The notes under the pieces were generated by a model that ran no database searches, had not been told where the DNA came from, and worked only from the letters and a program-made list of their open reading frames with translations. Source: Flavobacteriales bacterium (lineage in GTDB: Bacteria; Bacteroidota; Bacteroidia; Flavobacteriales; JABDKJ01). From it: DNA of 64,000 nt. Below, one piece after another: positions 8,125-17,682 of this stretch. Every line of letters begins with the position of its first letter. The stretch's first letter is position 1. Both the position numbers and the translations under genes were made by a program. The stretch is from the NCBI GenBank assembly GCA_013002285.1, contig JABDKJ010000035.1, positions 1 through 64,000 on the forward strand, read 5' to 3'.

Positions 8125-9728
8125 ACCAAAATAAACTTTCTGCATACTCCCCTTTGCTTTTTGCTTTAATGCTCGCAGCCGGGATCTTTATAGGATTCAA
8201 CCTTTCAGATTCCCGACCATTGGACCTGGATCTCATTGCCACAGACAAAAAAAACAAACTTGGCCAAGTGATCACTCTTATAGACCAACGCTATGTGGAT
8301 ACCGTTGACACAGATGATCTTGTAGAAGAGACAATAGACGAGATCCTTTACGATCTCGATCCTCATTCAGATTACATCCCAGCATCTGAACTGGACGGAG
8401 CTACAGAACCTTTATCTGGAGAATTTGAAGGAATAGGTGTTGAATTCACCATTCAGCGAGACACCCTCATTGTGATCAACCCCGTAGAAGGTGGTCCATC
8501 AGAAAAAGTAGGGATAAAGCCTGGTGACCGTATCATTTTGGTTGATGACAGTTTGATAGCTGGCGTTGGTGTAGAGAACCAAACCGTTATGGACCTGCTT
8601 AAAGGAGAAAGCGGGACAAAAGTAGAAGTGAAGATCCACAGAAAAGGAGGACCCGAATTACTACCATTTACTATTAAAAGAGATCGCATACCTATAAAAA
8701 GTGTGGCTGTTGCCTTAAGGATCAATGAGGAAACCGGCTATTTGAAATTGCTTCGATTTGCTAGTACTACTAGGAGTGAATTCAGAGATGCGATGAACAA
8801 AATAAAGGTATTGGAGCTCAAAAATCTGGTTCTAGACCTTAGAGATAATGGAGGTGGCTATTTACAAACTGCTGTGGAACTTGCGGATGAATTCTTGCCA
8901 GCTAATAAGCTGATCGTCTATACAAAAGGCAAGTCATATGACAACAAAGAGTACAGAGCCTCCGAGAGCGGAAAGCTTGATAAAATAAACCTGTACATAT
9001 TGATAAATGAAAATTCGGCCTCTGCTTCAGAAGTGCTTGCTGGGGCTATTCAAGATAATGACAGGGGAACCATTATTGGCAGAAGGTCTTTTGGAAAGGG
9101 ACTTGTTCAAGATCAGCTGTTCTTTGATGACCACTCTGCCTTAAGATTGACAATAGCACGATATTTTACCCCAACAGGAAGATCTATTCAAAAACCTTAT
9201 GGAGATGGCATAGATTATGAGAATGACTATTTAGAGCGTTTTGAAAATGGTGAATTACTGAACTCGGATAGCATCTCTTTTCCAGACTCACTCAAATTCA
9301 CTACTCCCCAAGGCAAGACCGTTTACGGTGGAGGAGGAATAATGCCTGATCTTTTTGTTGGAATAGATACAATGGGAGCATCAGAGTACTTAAGTGAGAT
9401 CGGCTTTCGAGGATTGATCAATCGCTTTGGCTTTCAGTTTGCTGATGATCACAGAGAAGAATTGAACAAATTCGCAAACTTCAATGAATTCATTAATGGG
9501 TTTGAAGTAGACGAAAAAATATTGAACGACTTCATAGCATTCGCAGAAAGCAATGATGTTGAAACAGATCAAGATGGGCTAAAAGCATCTAAAACAATAA
9601 TCAGGGACAGATTGAAGGCCTATATTGCCAGAAATATATGGAAGAATGACGCTTTTTATTCCGTTTTGCTCACTGACGATAAAATATTTAAAGCGACATT
9701 AAAATTTATTGGGGAAGCTGAGAATTGA
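8121..9728 (+). CDS. C-terminal processing protease, S41 family
   Basis: A periplasmic serine protease that trims C-terminal tails of other proteins. The 535-residue protein has an N-terminal membrane anchor (about 8-27), a short N-terminal helical domain, a PDZ domain (about 98-180, with GIKPGDRI), and the S41 catalytic domain with Ser301 in SASASEV and Lys326 in FGKGLVQ, the expected 25 residues apart. The last 180 residues form the extended C-terminal part seen in Bacteroidota members. It overlaps the upstream dCMP deaminase gene by four bases; the pairing does not suggest a shared pathway. Confidence 0.92.
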   Translation: MNQNKLSAYSPLLFALMLAAGIFIGFNLSDSRPLDLDLIATDKKNKLGQVITLIDQRYVDTVDTDDLVEETIDEILYDLDPHSDYIPASELDGATEPLSGEFEGIGVEFTIQRDTLIVINPVEGGPSEKVGIKPGDRIILVDDSLIAGVGVENQTVMDLLKGESGTKVEVKIHRKGGPELLPFTIKRDRIPIKSVAVALRINEETGYLKLLRFASTTRSEFRDAMNKIKVLELKNLVLDLRDNGGGYLQTAVELADEFLPANKLIVYTKGKSYDNKEYRASESGKLDKINLYILINENSASASEVLAGAIQDNDRGTIIGRRSFGKGLVQDQLFFDDHSALRLTIARYFTPTGRSIQKPYGDGIDYENDYLERFENGELLNSDSISFPDSLKFTTPQGKTVYGGGGIMPDLFVGIDTMGASEYLSEIGFRGLINRFGFQFADDHREELNKFANFNEFINGFEVDEKILNDFIAFAESNDVETDQDGLKASKTIIRDRLKAYIARNIWKNDAFYSVLLTDDKIFKATLKFIGEAEN

Positions 9729-9783
9729 GCTGATCAATTTGTACTTTTATTCCCTTATTCATAACACTAAATAAACAAGAAAT

Positions 9784-10392
9784 ATGGCTTTTGAATTACC
9801 AAATTTACCTTATGCTCACAATGCATTGGAACCACATATAGATACCCAGACAATGGAGATCCATCATGGAAAACACCATAATGGTTATACGAACAAATTG
9901 AACGCTGCTATCGATGGAACTGACCTTGATGGCAGATCAATTGAGGATATCCTTGGAAGCCTGGACATGGAGAATGCGGCCGTTAGAAATAATGGCGGAG
10001 GATTTTATAATCATTCATTGTTCTGGAAAGTAATGTCACCGGATGGTGGAGGAGCACCTAGCGGTGATATTGCAGACGCGATAAATGCGGCTTTCGGATC
10101 TTTCGATGAATTCAAAAGTGCATTCTCCACAGCTGCTGGGACACGCTTTGGATCTGGATGGGCTTGGTTATGTGTGCACTCAGGTGGAAGAGTAGAGATC
10201 TGTTCTACGCCTAATCAAGACAATCCTCTTATGCCTGGAATTGGTTGTGGAGGAACACCTATACTAGGCTTGGATGTTTGGGAACACGCCTACTACTTAA
10301 AATACCAAAATCGCAGACCAGACTATGTGTCGGCCTTTTTCAATGTGATCAACTGGGATGAAGTCTCCCGACTGTTCAACTCAGGAAAATAA
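9784..10392 (+). CDS. sodA: Superoxide dismutase, Mn-type by residue pattern
   Basis: Detoxifies superoxide in the cytoplasm. The 202-residue protein has all four metal ligands: His27 (MEIHHGKHH), His77 (NHSLFW), Asp164 and His168 (DVWEHAYY). A glycine stands just before the FYNH stretch where iron enzymes carry glutamine, and the C-terminal NQD motif supplies the second-sphere glutamine, the arrangement of manganese enzymes; a cambialistic enzyme remains possible. No signal peptide. It stands alone, 55 bases after the protease gene, and is closed by a strong terminator. Confidence 0.95.
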   Translation: MAFELPNLPYAHNALEPHIDTQTMEIHHGKHHNGYTNKLNAAIDGTDLDGRSIEDILGSLDMENAAVRNNGGGFYNHSLFWKVMSPDGGGAPSGDIADAINAAFGSFDEFKSAFSTAAGTRFGSGWAWLCVHSGGRVEICSTPNQDNPLMPGIGCGGTPILGLDVWEHAYYLKYQNRRPDYVSAFFNVINWDEVSRLFNSGK

Positions 10393-10397
10393 TAGTC

Positions 10398-10427
10398 AAG
10401 GGCGGTCATTGATCGCCCTTTTTATTT
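10398..10427 (+). terminator. Intrinsic terminator after sodA
   Basis: AAGGGCG (10398-10404) pairs with CGCCCTT (10414-10420), nine-base loop, then a T-rich tract. It overlaps the stop codon of the convergent gene at 10406. Confidence 0.85.
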
Positions 10428-10732
10428 CGTTCCAATTCTGAAAGTCGTTTATTGACAATTATTTCAGTACCGTCCATTTCTTCGCTTACCACAAAGAGCA
10501 ATTCCTTTCTTTCTTTCGCCCAAATTCGAGTGCCCACTTTACAAGAAACCCCACTTCTTGAAAAAGGACTCAAATTTGGTTTCATGACCCCTTCAATGAC
10601 CAAAGGAATGGAGTTGGCACTTCTATTCAAAAGGTCTATACTAACATATTTCACTGATGTAGACTGTGCATGCACTTTATCCAAGTTAAGGCTGAGTAGG
10701 GTGATAATGATGAATAGAAATTTCATGTTCAT
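10406..10732 (-). CDS. Small secreted protein of unknown function
   Basis: I do not recognise this 108-residue protein. Residues 1-22 form a signal peptide (ATG codons at residues 1 and 3 are both possible) with an AQ cleavage end (KVHAQ). The mature part of about 85 residues is beta-rich in its first half (SVKYVSIDLLNRS, IPLVIEGVMKPNLSPF) and contains a Gly-Val-Ser-Cys-Lys stretch, with a charged helical tail (LSELERNKKGDQ). It follows glmS on the same strand after 52 bases and could be cotranscribed with it. Confidence 0.6.
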   Translation of the reverse strand: MNMKFLFIIITLLSLNLDKVHAQSTSVKYVSIDLLNRSANSIPLVIEGVMKPNLSPFSRSGVSCKVGTRIWAKERKELLFVVSEEMDGTEIIVNKRLSELERNKKGDQ

Positions 10733-10784
10733 TCTTTCGAATAGAACATTTATAAAGTCAAATCGTTTGTGAACGAATGTTAAA

Positions 10785-12632
10785 CTACTCTACCGTAACG
10801 GACTTAGCCAAATTTCTTGGTTGGTCCACGTTGCATCCTTTCATTACGGCTACATGATACGAGAACAGTTGTAACGGAATGACTGATAAGAATGGGACCA
10901 AGTTATTATTGGTATCCGGAATTTCTATAAAATGGTCAGCTAATTCTTTCATCTGCTCATCACCTTCTGTAATAATAGCTATGATCTTCCCATTTCGTGC
11001 TTTTACTTCCTGCACATTGCTGACGATCTTCTCGTAAGAAGCATCTTTTGTTGCGATGACACATACTGGCATTTCCTGATCGATAAGTGCAATAGGTCCA
11101 TGCTTCATTTCAGCTGCCGGATATCCTTCTGCGTGGATGTAAGAGATCTCTTTTAACTTCAATGCACCTTCCAAAGCAACAGGGAAATTCAATCCTCTGC
11201 CTAAGTACAGCATGTTCCTTGCGTATTGATGTAAGGAAGCAATGTATTTGATCTTATCATCCTGCTCCAATACTTTTTCGATCTTTATAGGGATCTCGTT
11301 CAACTCCATAAGTAAATTATGGTATTGAGAATGAGATATCGTTCCTTTTGAATATCCTAAAGAAAGTGCGATCAATGTCATTAATGTGAGCTGTGCAGTA
11401 AAGGCTTTCGTAGATGCAACACCAATTTCAGGTCCAGCATGTGTGTAAGAACCTGCGTGCGTTGCTCTAGGAATAGAAGATCCTATTACGTTGCAAATAC
11501 CATAGATCAAGGCACCTTTTTTCTTAGCCATCTCAATAGCAGCCAAGGTATCTGCTGTTTCACCTGATTGAGATATGGCGATCACTACATCATCTTCATT
11601 CAAGACAGGATTCCTGTATCGGAATTCAGATGCATATTCAACCTCTACAGGTACTCTGGCTAGGTCTTCTATTAAGTATTCACCTACGAGACCTGCATGC
11701 CACGATGTACCGCATGCTACAATGATGATCCGCTTCGCGTTCTTGAATCTTTGCTCATATTCTACAAAGCCACCCAAGACGATCTTTCCTTGTTCCACAT
11801 TCACACGACCACGCATGGAATCAAGTATAGATTTCGATTGCTCGTGGATCTCTTTGAGCATGAAATGGTCATATCCGCCCTTTTCCAATTGCTCCAATTG
11901 CATTTCCAATTCATGGATATACGGAGTGATCTCCTGGTCCTCGATGGTTTTTACGCTAAGCTCTTTTCCCCTATTAATAACGGCTATCTCGCCATCCTCC
12001 AGATACACAACATTCTTAGTGTATTCAATGATAGGAGTGGCATCAGAAGCTACATAGAATTCTTCATTATTATTAAGGCCTATGACTAAAGGGCTGCCCA
12101 TTTTTGCAGCGATCAATTGGTCTGGATTTTCTGCATTAATAATGAGGATCGCATATGCTCCTACTACTTCGTTCAGGGCCACTCTCACTGCATCCGCCAA
12201 ATTCAGACTCTCTTTTTCCTGGATGTCCTCGATCAAATGAATGAGCACCTCAGTATCAGTATCACTTTCGAACTTATGCCCTCTATTGATCAGCTCTTGT
12301 TTTAGAGGAGCGTAGTTTTCGATGATCCCGTTGTGAATGATCGCAAGCTTTCCATTCTGCGATACATGAGGATGTGCGTTGATGTCATTTGGCGCCCCAT
12401 GCGTAGCCCATCTCGTATGACCAATGCCAATGGTACCCTCAGACTTTCCCATTTCCAGTTTTGCCTCTAACCCAGCTACTTTTCCTTGGGTCTTCACGAC
12501 ATTCAATTCATCGCTTCCATTGACCAATGCAACTCCTGCACTGTCATAACCACGATATTCTAATCTTTTTAAACCTTTAACAAGGATGGGACAAGCCTCC
12601 TTTGGACCTACGTAACCTACAATTCCGCACAT
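10785..12632 (-). CDS. glmS: Glutamine-fructose-6-phosphate aminotransferase (isomerizing)
   Basis: GlmS makes glucosamine-6-phosphate from fructose-6-phosphate and glutamine, the entry to peptidoglycan and LPS amino sugars. The 615-residue protein begins MCGIVGYVG, with the catalytic Cys2 exposed after Met removal. The class II amidotransferase domain covers about 1-225 (HTRWATHG, the NGIIENY loop). Two SIS domains follow (about 290-430 and 460-600; SQSGETADT and the CGTSWHAG phosphate loop), and it ends NLAKSVTVE as usual for the family. It follows the DUF4270 gene by six bases and is probably in the same transcript. Confidence 0.97.
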   Translation of the reverse strand: MCGIVGYVGPKEACPILVKGLKRLEYRGYDSAGVALVNGSDELNVVKTQGKVAGLEAKLEMGKSEGTIGIGHTRWATHGAPNDINAHPHVSQNGKLAIIHNGIIENYAPLKQELINRGHKFESDTDTEVLIHLIEDIQEKESLNLADAVRVALNEVVGAYAILIINAENPDQLIAAKMGSPLVIGLNNNEEFYVASDATPIIEYTKNVVYLEDGEIAVINRGKELSVKTIEDQEITPYIHELEMQLEQLEKGGYDHFMLKEIHEQSKSILDSMRGRVNVEQGKIVLGGFVEYEQRFKNAKRIIIVACGTSWHAGLVGEYLIEDLARVPVEVEYASEFRYRNPVLNEDDVVIAISQSGETADTLAAIEMAKKKGALIYGICNVIGSSIPRATHAGSYTHAGPEIGVASTKAFTAQLTLMTLIALSLGYSKGTISHSQYHNLLMELNEIPIKIEKVLEQDDKIKYIASLHQYARNMLYLGRGLNFPVALEGALKLKEISYIHAEGYPAAEMKHGPIALIDQEMPVCVIATKDASYEKIVSNVQEVKARNGKIIAIITEGDEQMKELADHFIEIPDTNNNLVPFLSVIPLQLFSYHVAVMKGCNVDQPRNLAKSVTVE

Positions 12633-12638
12633 AATAAT

Positions 12639-13970
12639 TTAATATCTAGTATAATAGAACTCTAATTTCCCACTTCTTTGTGGATTTTCAAACCCAAATA
12701 TTGACACTCTATTAAAATTGCTAGCGTTAAAACTTGGCTTTATCCTAAGTCCACGATGATCGATCTCTCCTGTCAATACTTGTTGAATATAACGCGTAAT
12801 GTTCACTCTATATTCTTTATTCTCTAGATCAAGGAATCCATCAGAATGAGAATCGTCTAAAGTAATATCTGGAATTGATGCTTCTAGTGTATCCTCATCA
12901 AAGCGTATAGCAAATATCCTGGAAGGGGCATTGAGATCATTCTTAATGTCTTCTATTGGAAAGACCAGCAAGGCCTTGTTGATGGCTATATTTGATGAAT
13001 CCTTCCAATTCTCTAAATAAGGAATGTCCAGCTCTATACTTTGACCAGCAGCTGCCTGTAGGAAAAGCCTTTGCTGCCCAAGTGTGCTATCATTCAAATA
13101 ATACTCTGCCACAGAGCCGGAATAATCATGTTTATAATGATTGAATCGCTGGCCATTAGTATTGATCAAAAGATCAAACTCTCTTGCAATATTGGTGTCT
13201 GGTTCTTCTATATGGTAATAAACCGTGAGTTTCGTTTCAGGGTTTATAAGATCTATATTGAAGATCGCACTATTATCTGCTTCACTTTTAACATGCAGGC
13301 CTTTGAACCAAGAACGGAAAACATCGGCCGTAAGCAAGCTATCTGTATTCATAGGATCCAAAAAACGATCTCCGAGGCTAGTTTTCATGTGTATCCTCAT
13401 TTGCGCATCCAAAAGAGCTTCACCAACTGTAATTGTAGACTCAGGGTCTGGATCAATGATAGACATTGCAGGGTCCACCAGGTTTTCTGGTAATGTTCCA
13501 ACTACGTCATTGGAATAGTATATAGAGTCCAGATCAAGGTTTTCAGTTAATTCATATGCCTCAAATGATATTGGGTTCAACTTTCCATAGTAAGAACCTG
13601 TATAATCTAAAGCCAGAACAACAGAATCAGTTACCAACGTAGCAGTATCACCGCCAAAATCTACATTGGAGGAAGGTAATCTCAATTCAAAATAAAGTTC
13701 TGAACTGTGCTTTCCTAACATTGGGTCCCAGTAGCTTCCCAGCAATCCCGTGCTCACCGGACTGGTCCTGACAGAATCAGGAAGTATACTATTATAAGCG
13801 ACAACCGAGATGGTATCGGTATAAAATACATTTAGATCATCTCCATCGGGAAGCAGTTCTCCACCTATTCCTTTTTCCGGTTTTTCACAAGCCGAGATCA
13901 TCAGCACTAGCGTACAAAAAAAGACAGCGGCCCTTACAGACCGCAATTCTCTTATTTCCATGTGGGACAA
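12639..13970 (-). CDS. DUF4270 family lipoprotein
   Basis: The function is not known. The 443-residue protein has a hydrophobic signal segment ending in the lipobox LMISAC with Cys28, so it should be an envelope lipoprotein. The mature sequence is beta-rich and contains the early conserved stretch KGIGGELLPDGDDLNVFYTDT and the SRTSPVSTGLLGSYWDP-type region (here VRTSPVSTGLLGSY) typical of DUF4270. Residues 425-443 end in a beta-strand (GKLEFYYTRY). It lies between the glycogen-synthase-like gene (15-base gap) and glmS (six-base gap), a neighbourhood I recall from other Flavobacteriia, where it is thought to be envelope-related. Confidence 0.78.
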   Translation of the reverse strand: MSHMEIRELRSVRAAVFFCTLVLMISACEKPEKGIGGELLPDGDDLNVFYTDTISVVAYNSILPDSVRTSPVSTGLLGSYWDPMLGKHSSELYFELRLPSSNVDFGGDTATLVTDSVVLALDYTGSYYGKLNPISFEAYELTENLDLDSIYYSNDVVGTLPENLVDPAMSIIDPDPESTITVGEALLDAQMRIHMKTSLGDRFLDPMNTDSLLTADVFRSWFKGLHVKSEADNSAIFNIDLINPETKLTVYYHIEEPDTNIAREFDLLINTNGQRFNHYKHDYSGSVAEYYLNDSTLGQQRLFLQAAAGQSIELDIPYLENWKDSSNIAINKALLVFPIEDIKNDLNAPSRIFAIRFDEDTLEASIPDITLDDSHSDGFLDLENKEYRVNITRYIQQVLTGEIDHRGLRIKPSFNASNFNRVSIFGFENPQRSGKLEFYYTRY

Positions 13971-13984
13971 TATTTCATTAAGTG

Positions 13985-14809
13985 TTAAGCGAGGACAGAA
14001 GTCTCATTAAAAACCTCTTCGTAGAACTTTTTATGAGCGTCTCTATACTTGTCTTCGTCCTGATACTCTAAAGTAGGTTTTCCTGAACTCTTTATCATTT
14101 TCATAACATCTTTTGGCAAATTCTTACTTCCCATGACGATCGCATCGCTATGATCGAAAGCCAATTTATTGATGTTAGCAAACGTAGGTTCTTTCAAGTA
14201 TTGTACTTTATCAGTCTCTATTTCTTCGTATTCGTATTTGCTTAATAGCCTCTTGTCTAGGCTATTTTCAAAACCAGAATCGTAAGCTGTATACACCAAT
14301 TTAGAACCCTCGAAATGAGGGTCTTCATGATAAATGTTCTTAATGAAGAATGGCACCATAGCAGTCATCCAACCGTGACAATGAACGATGTCTGGCTTCC
14401 ATCCCAATTTCTTCACTGTCTCAAGCACTCCTTTGCAAAAGAAGTATGACCTTTCATCATTATCTTCAAAAGACTTACCGTTCTCATCACTTAAAACGGC
14501 CTTTCTTTGAAAAAATTCTTCGTTATCTATAAAGTACACCTGCATTCTTGCAGATGGAATGGAAGCTACTTTTATGATCAATGGGTGATCAGCGTCATCT
14601 ATCACCAAATTCATTCCCGAAAGTCTTATCACTTCGTGCAATTGATGCCTTCTTTCATTGATGCATCCGAAACGAGGCATAAAAACGCGGATCTCATTAC
14701 CACTCTCCAAAAGGTGCTGTGGTAAGTGCCTTGCCGTTTCCGATATTTCACTTGAAGGTAAAAAAGGTGTGATCTCCTGAGAGATATATAAGATCTTTGA
14801 ATTTTCCAT
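13985..14809 (-). CDS. Glycogen/starch synthase-like protein, N-terminal (GT5) domain only
   Basis: The 274-residue protein aligns with the catalytic N-terminal half of GT5 glycogen synthases: ILYISQEITPFLPSSEISE corresponds to the sugar-nucleotide entry loop, and PDIVHCHGWMTAMVPFF to the conserved W-D-G-H/HGW region. The second Rossmann half of the GT-B fold, which holds most ADP-glucose contacts, is absent. The KxGGL motif of true synthases is replaced by SSEIS, so synthase activity is doubtful. The frame is intact, with no sign of a recent truncation. Similar one-domain proteins beside panC are, as I recall, common in Flavobacteriia. A regulatory or lectin-like role is possible. Confidence 0.72.
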   Translation of the reverse strand: MENSKILYISQEITPFLPSSEISETARHLPQHLLESGNEIRVFMPRFGCINERRHQLHEVIRLSGMNLVIDDADHPLIIKVASIPSARMQVYFIDNEEFFQRKAVLSDENGKSFEDNDERSYFFCKGVLETVKKLGWKPDIVHCHGWMTAMVPFFIKNIYHEDPHFEGSKLVYTAYDSGFENSLDKRLLSKYEYEEIETDKVQYLKEPTFANINKLAFDHSDAIVMGSKNLPKDVMKMIKSSGKPTLEYQDEDKYRDAHKKFYEEVFNETSVLA

Positions 14810-14836
14810 GCAGTAATTGAATATTTAAAAAGAGTA

Positions 14837-14844
14837 CAAAAATA
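14837..14844 (-). promoter_or_regulatory. Bacteroidota -7 element for the glgA-like operon
   Basis: The minus strand reads TATTTTTG (TAnnTTTG), 28 bases before the start at 14809. It is back to back with the panC element at 14877-14884. Confidence 0.45.
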
Positions 14845-14876
14845 CAAAAAATGATCGATCTTTCACCCTGTTCTTC

Positions 14877-14884
14877 TAGCTTTG
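14877..14884 (+). promoter_or_regulatory. Bacteroidota -7 element for panC
   Basis: TAGCTTTG matches TAnnTTTG and lies 20 bases before the panC ATG. No clear -33 element. Confidence 0.45.
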
Positions 14885-14904
14885 TTCCACTACTAAACGG
14901 TTAA

Positions 14905-15762
14905 ATGCTCGAATTAATATATACCAATGATGAACTGGATCAACGCCTTGATGAATTCCGAAAAAAGGGTAAAAAAATAGGCTTTGTCCCTACCCTCGGA
15001 GCCTTGCATGCTGGGCACATCTCTCTCATAAACAAGTCATTAAGGACAGCTGACATTACTGTTTGCAGTATTTTTGTGAATCCCACGCAGTTCAATGAAG
15101 AAGCTGACTATGACCGTTATCCAAGGACTTTGAAGAGCGATTCTGCCAAATTGAGAAAAACCAAATGCCATTTCCTTTATTATCCTGGCAGAAAAGAGGT
15201 TTATCCTAAGAATTACAAGAAATTCAAAATGGCACTTGATGGGCTTGATAGAGTGATGGAAGGTGCACATAGACCTGGTCATTTTGATGGCGTGGTGGAG
15301 GTTGTACACCGCTTGTTCTCTATTGTTAAGCCAGACTACGCATTTTTTGGGGAAAAGGATTTCCAACAACTTTCGATCATTCAGAAAATGGTAAAAGAGA
15401 CCAAAATGAAGGTTGCAATTGTGCCATGTAAGATCATTCGAGAAAAAGACGGATTGGCCATGAGTTCCAGGAATGCACTTTTAACAAAGAATAACAGGGC
15501 CGCAGCGCCCATTTTGTACAAAACACTCAAAAAAGTGTCCAAAAACATGAATGGATTGAGTCCATTCGCACTCAAGAACTGGGCTCTTGACCACTTAAAA
15601 GAGAACAATGTAGATGTGGAGTATCTGGAGATCGCACGGTCAGAAGACCTTAAACCGGTGAAAAGATGGTATAAGAAAAAGCCGTGCAGGGTATTCATTA
15701 CAGCTAGATTTGGAGAGATACGATTGATCGACAATGTTAGCCTTGAGTATAGACCGAAATAA
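14905..15762 (+). CDS. panC: Pantoate-beta-alanine ligase (pantothenate synthetase)
   Basis: Joins pantoate and beta-alanine with ATP to make pantothenate, the coenzyme A precursor. The 285-residue protein has the nucleotidyltransferase signatures: [14 protein letters not shown] (HxGH-type motif, about 29-42), the FVNPTQFNE motif that binds pantoate, and AMSSRN near residue 190 (KMSKS-like). Length is usual. The next gene, panD, makes its beta-alanine substrate, 14 bases downstream, so the two form a pathway operon. Confidence 0.96.
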   Translation: MLELIYTNDELDQRLDEFRKKGKKIGFVPTLGALHAGHISLINKSLRTADITVCSIFVNPTQFNEEADYDRYPRTLKSDSAKLRKTKCHFLYYPGRKEVYPKNYKKFKMALDGLDRVMEGAHRPGHFDGVVEVVHRLFSIVKPDYAFFGEKDFQQLSIIQKMVKETKMKVAIVPCKIIREKDGLAMSSRNALLTKNNRAAAPILYKTLKKVSKNMNGLSPFALKNWALDHLKENNVDVEYLEIARSEDLKPVKRWYKKKPCRVFITARFGEIRLIDNVSLEYRPK

Positions 15763-15776
15763 ATTACTTTTGCCGA

Positions 15777-16154
15777 ATGCAGATACAGGTAGCAAGAGCG
15801 AAAATACATAGGGTGAGCGTTACTCAAGCAGAGCTGAACTACATTGGAAGTATTACAATAGACGAAGAACTTTTAGATGCCTCTGGAATTGTAGAAGGAG
15901 AGCGCGTTCAGATCGTGAATGTGAATAATGGAGAGCGTCTTGAAACATATGCTATAAAAGGCGAGAGAGGAAGTGGCACTATTTGTTTAAATGGTCCTGC
16001 GGCTAGACGAACAGCTGTTGGTGATATTGTAATAATCATTGCCTATGGTTATATGAGTGTAGAGGAAGCAAAAGAATTTAAACCGACCATGATCTTCCCA
16101 AATGAGAAGAGCAACGTATTGGGAGGCAAGCTGCAGTTAGGGTCAGTGGATTAG
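15777..16154 (+). CDS. panD: Aspartate 1-decarboxylase
   Basis: Produces beta-alanine from aspartate for pantothenate synthesis. The 125-residue proenzyme carries the self-processing site YIGS with Gly24-Ser25; cleavage turns Ser25 into the pyruvoyl group. The [20 protein letters not shown] stretch (about 49-68) and NGPAAR (73-78) are diagnostic. It follows panC by 14 bases and precedes a membrane-protein gene by 24 bases. Confidence 0.96.
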   Translation: MQIQVARAKIHRVSVTQAELNYIGSITIDEELLDASGIVEGERVQIVNVNNGERLETYAIKGERGSGTICLNGPAARRTAVGDIVIIIAYGYMSVEEAKEFKPTMIFPNEKSNVLGGKLQLGSVD

Positions 16155-16178
16155 CAAACCCTCAAATAAAAACTCCAT

Positions 16179-17192
16179 TTGAAAAAGATCGTTCCCTTTC
16201 TAAAGATACTTGTACCCCTGGCATTAGGGGTCTTCTTGGTTTGGTATATGTATGATTCTTTAAGTGATAAAGAACGACAGGATGTTTTCTCTGCTTTCGG
16301 TAAAGCAAATTACTTCTTTTTGGTCCTTTCTTTCATATTTGGATTGATGGCCCATTTGTCTAGAGCCATTCGTTGGAGATATATGTTCGAACCTTTGGGA
16401 AAGAACATTGGTCTTTGGAACAGTTTTAACGCCATCATGGCGGGCTATTTTATTAATTTGTTGGCACCCAGAGCGGGTGAGCCTGCGCGGGCTGGTTTCA
16501 TTTCAAATTACGAAGATGTGCCATTCGAAAAATCATTTGGGACCATTGTCGCAGAGCGTGTGATCGATCTAGCTATGCTGGGTATCATTGTATTGATCAC
16601 TCTTTTTTTACAATTCGATAAGTTAGACCAATTCAAAGAGATCCTGAGCCAGGCTACCGGCAATGTAGAGCAGGGTAAAACACATTGGTTCACTTATGTC
16701 ACCTATTTGATCGCTGCCGTGATCGTTATTGTTGTGATCCTTTCAATATTTCACAAAGGATTAAGAACCAAAGTGATCAAACTACTGATGGGAATGTGGG
16801 AAGGGCTTAAGTCCATTTTCAAATTGAAAAAAAGAAAGGAGTATTTAGGCCATACCTTATTGATCTGGTTGATGTATTTGATGATGTTCGGAGTTTGTTA
16901 TCAAGCTATTGAAGACACTTCTTCTTTGGGGCTTGGAGCAATGCTCGCAGGATTTGTTGCAGGTACCATCGGAGTCATCTTGGTCCAAGGAGGTTTAGGC
17001 ATCTATCCTATATTTGTTGGAGCAGCCATAACACTTTATATTGGCGCAAGCCCCGGAAGCGACTCTGTTCTGAATTTGAATGCCTATGCTTTGGGCTGGT
17101 TGATCTGGCTAACACAGATCGTTTTGATCATTCCTATCGGGATATTATCTCTAATTTTAATGCCTATTCAAAACAAAGATGTCGAACGCTAA
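16179..17192 (+). CDS. Flippase-like membrane protein of the lysylphosphatidylglycerol-synthase TM (UPF0104) family
   Basis: An inner-membrane protein with about eight transmembrane helices in 337 residues. It has the family pattern: the polar RAIRWRYMFEPLG loop after the second helix, the motif NLLAPRAGEPARAGF (about 92-106), and an ERVIDLAMLG stretch at about 126-135. It lacks the soluble acyltransferase domain of MprF, so lipid aminoacylation is not implied; a role in lipid or glycan movement is inference only. The start is TTG at 16179, the only in-frame start giving the whole first helix. Its end overlaps the next gene by 14 bases. Confidence 0.8.
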   Translation: MKKIVPFLKILVPLALGVFLVWYMYDSLSDKERQDVFSAFGKANYFFLVLSFIFGLMAHLSRAIRWRYMFEPLGKNIGLWNSFNAIMAGYFINLLAPRAGEPARAGFISNYEDVPFEKSFGTIVAERVIDLAMLGIIVLITLFLQFDKLDQFKEILSQATGNVEQGKTHWFTYVTYLIAAVIVIVVILSIFHKGLRTKVIKLLMGMWEGLKSIFKLKKRKEYLGHTLLIWLMYLMMFGVCYQAIEDTSSLGLGAMLAGFVAGTIGVILVQGGLGIYPIFVGAAITLYIGASPGSDSVLNLNAYALGWLIWLTQIVLIIPIGILSLILMPIQNKDVER

Positions 17193-17682
17193 GATCATAT
17201 CACTTTCTCAAGCAGAGATGGATGCAGAGCATTGGAAAAGCAATGGAAAGACAGTTGTATTCACCAATGGTGTTTTCGATATAATGCACAAAGGACATTG
17301 CCAATATTTGAAAGAAGCCAGTAAGATGGGTGATAGGCTTATAATAGGTTTGAATAGTGATGCATCTGTAAAAAGACTGGGTAAAGGTGATAAGAGGCCT
17401 ATAAATGATCAGGATGCACGAGCCTTTGTTCTCAGTTGTCTGTATTTTATAGATGCTATAGTTGTCTTTGATCAAGATACGCCTCTCGAGATCATTCAAG
17501 TCATTAAGCCAAACATTCTCGTAAAAGGAGGAGACTACTATGAAAGCGAGACCGATAAGAGCTCGGACAAATACATCGTTGGTTCCGATATTGTGAAAGA
17601 AGAAGGCGGGAAAGTAAGAACGATAGATCTTGTAGAGGGATACTCTACCACATCGATCATAGAAAAAATGAAAAATGGCTAA
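17179..17682 (+). CDS. rfaE2: D-glycero-beta-D-manno-heptose 1-phosphate adenylyltransferase
   Basis: Forms ADP-heptose, the LPS core precursor, from heptose 1-phosphate and ATP. The 167-residue protein corresponds to the C-terminal half of HldE/RfaE and stands alone here. It shows VVFTNGVFDIMHKGHCQYL with the HxGH nucleotide-binding motif, GLNSDASVKRLGKG, and ILVKGGDY. Other members of the cytidylyltransferase-like family are possible, but the RLGKGDKRPI pattern favours heptose. It overlaps its upstream neighbour by 14 bases and radA by eight, so all three are one operon. Confidence 0.88.
   Translation: MSNAKIISLSQAEMDAEHWKSNGKTVVFTNGVFDIMHKGHCQYLKEASKMGDRLIIGLNSDASVKRLGKGDKRPINDQDARAFVLSCLYFIDAIVVFDQDTPLEIIQVIKPNILVKGGDYYESETDKSSDKYIVGSDIVKEEGGKVRTIDLVEGYSTTSIIEKMKNG

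Noticed and set aside
11575..12089. Two plus-strand frames of 130-160 codons opposite glmS
   Set aside because: Both are antisense shadows of the glmS reading frame, with no recognisable domain or start context.
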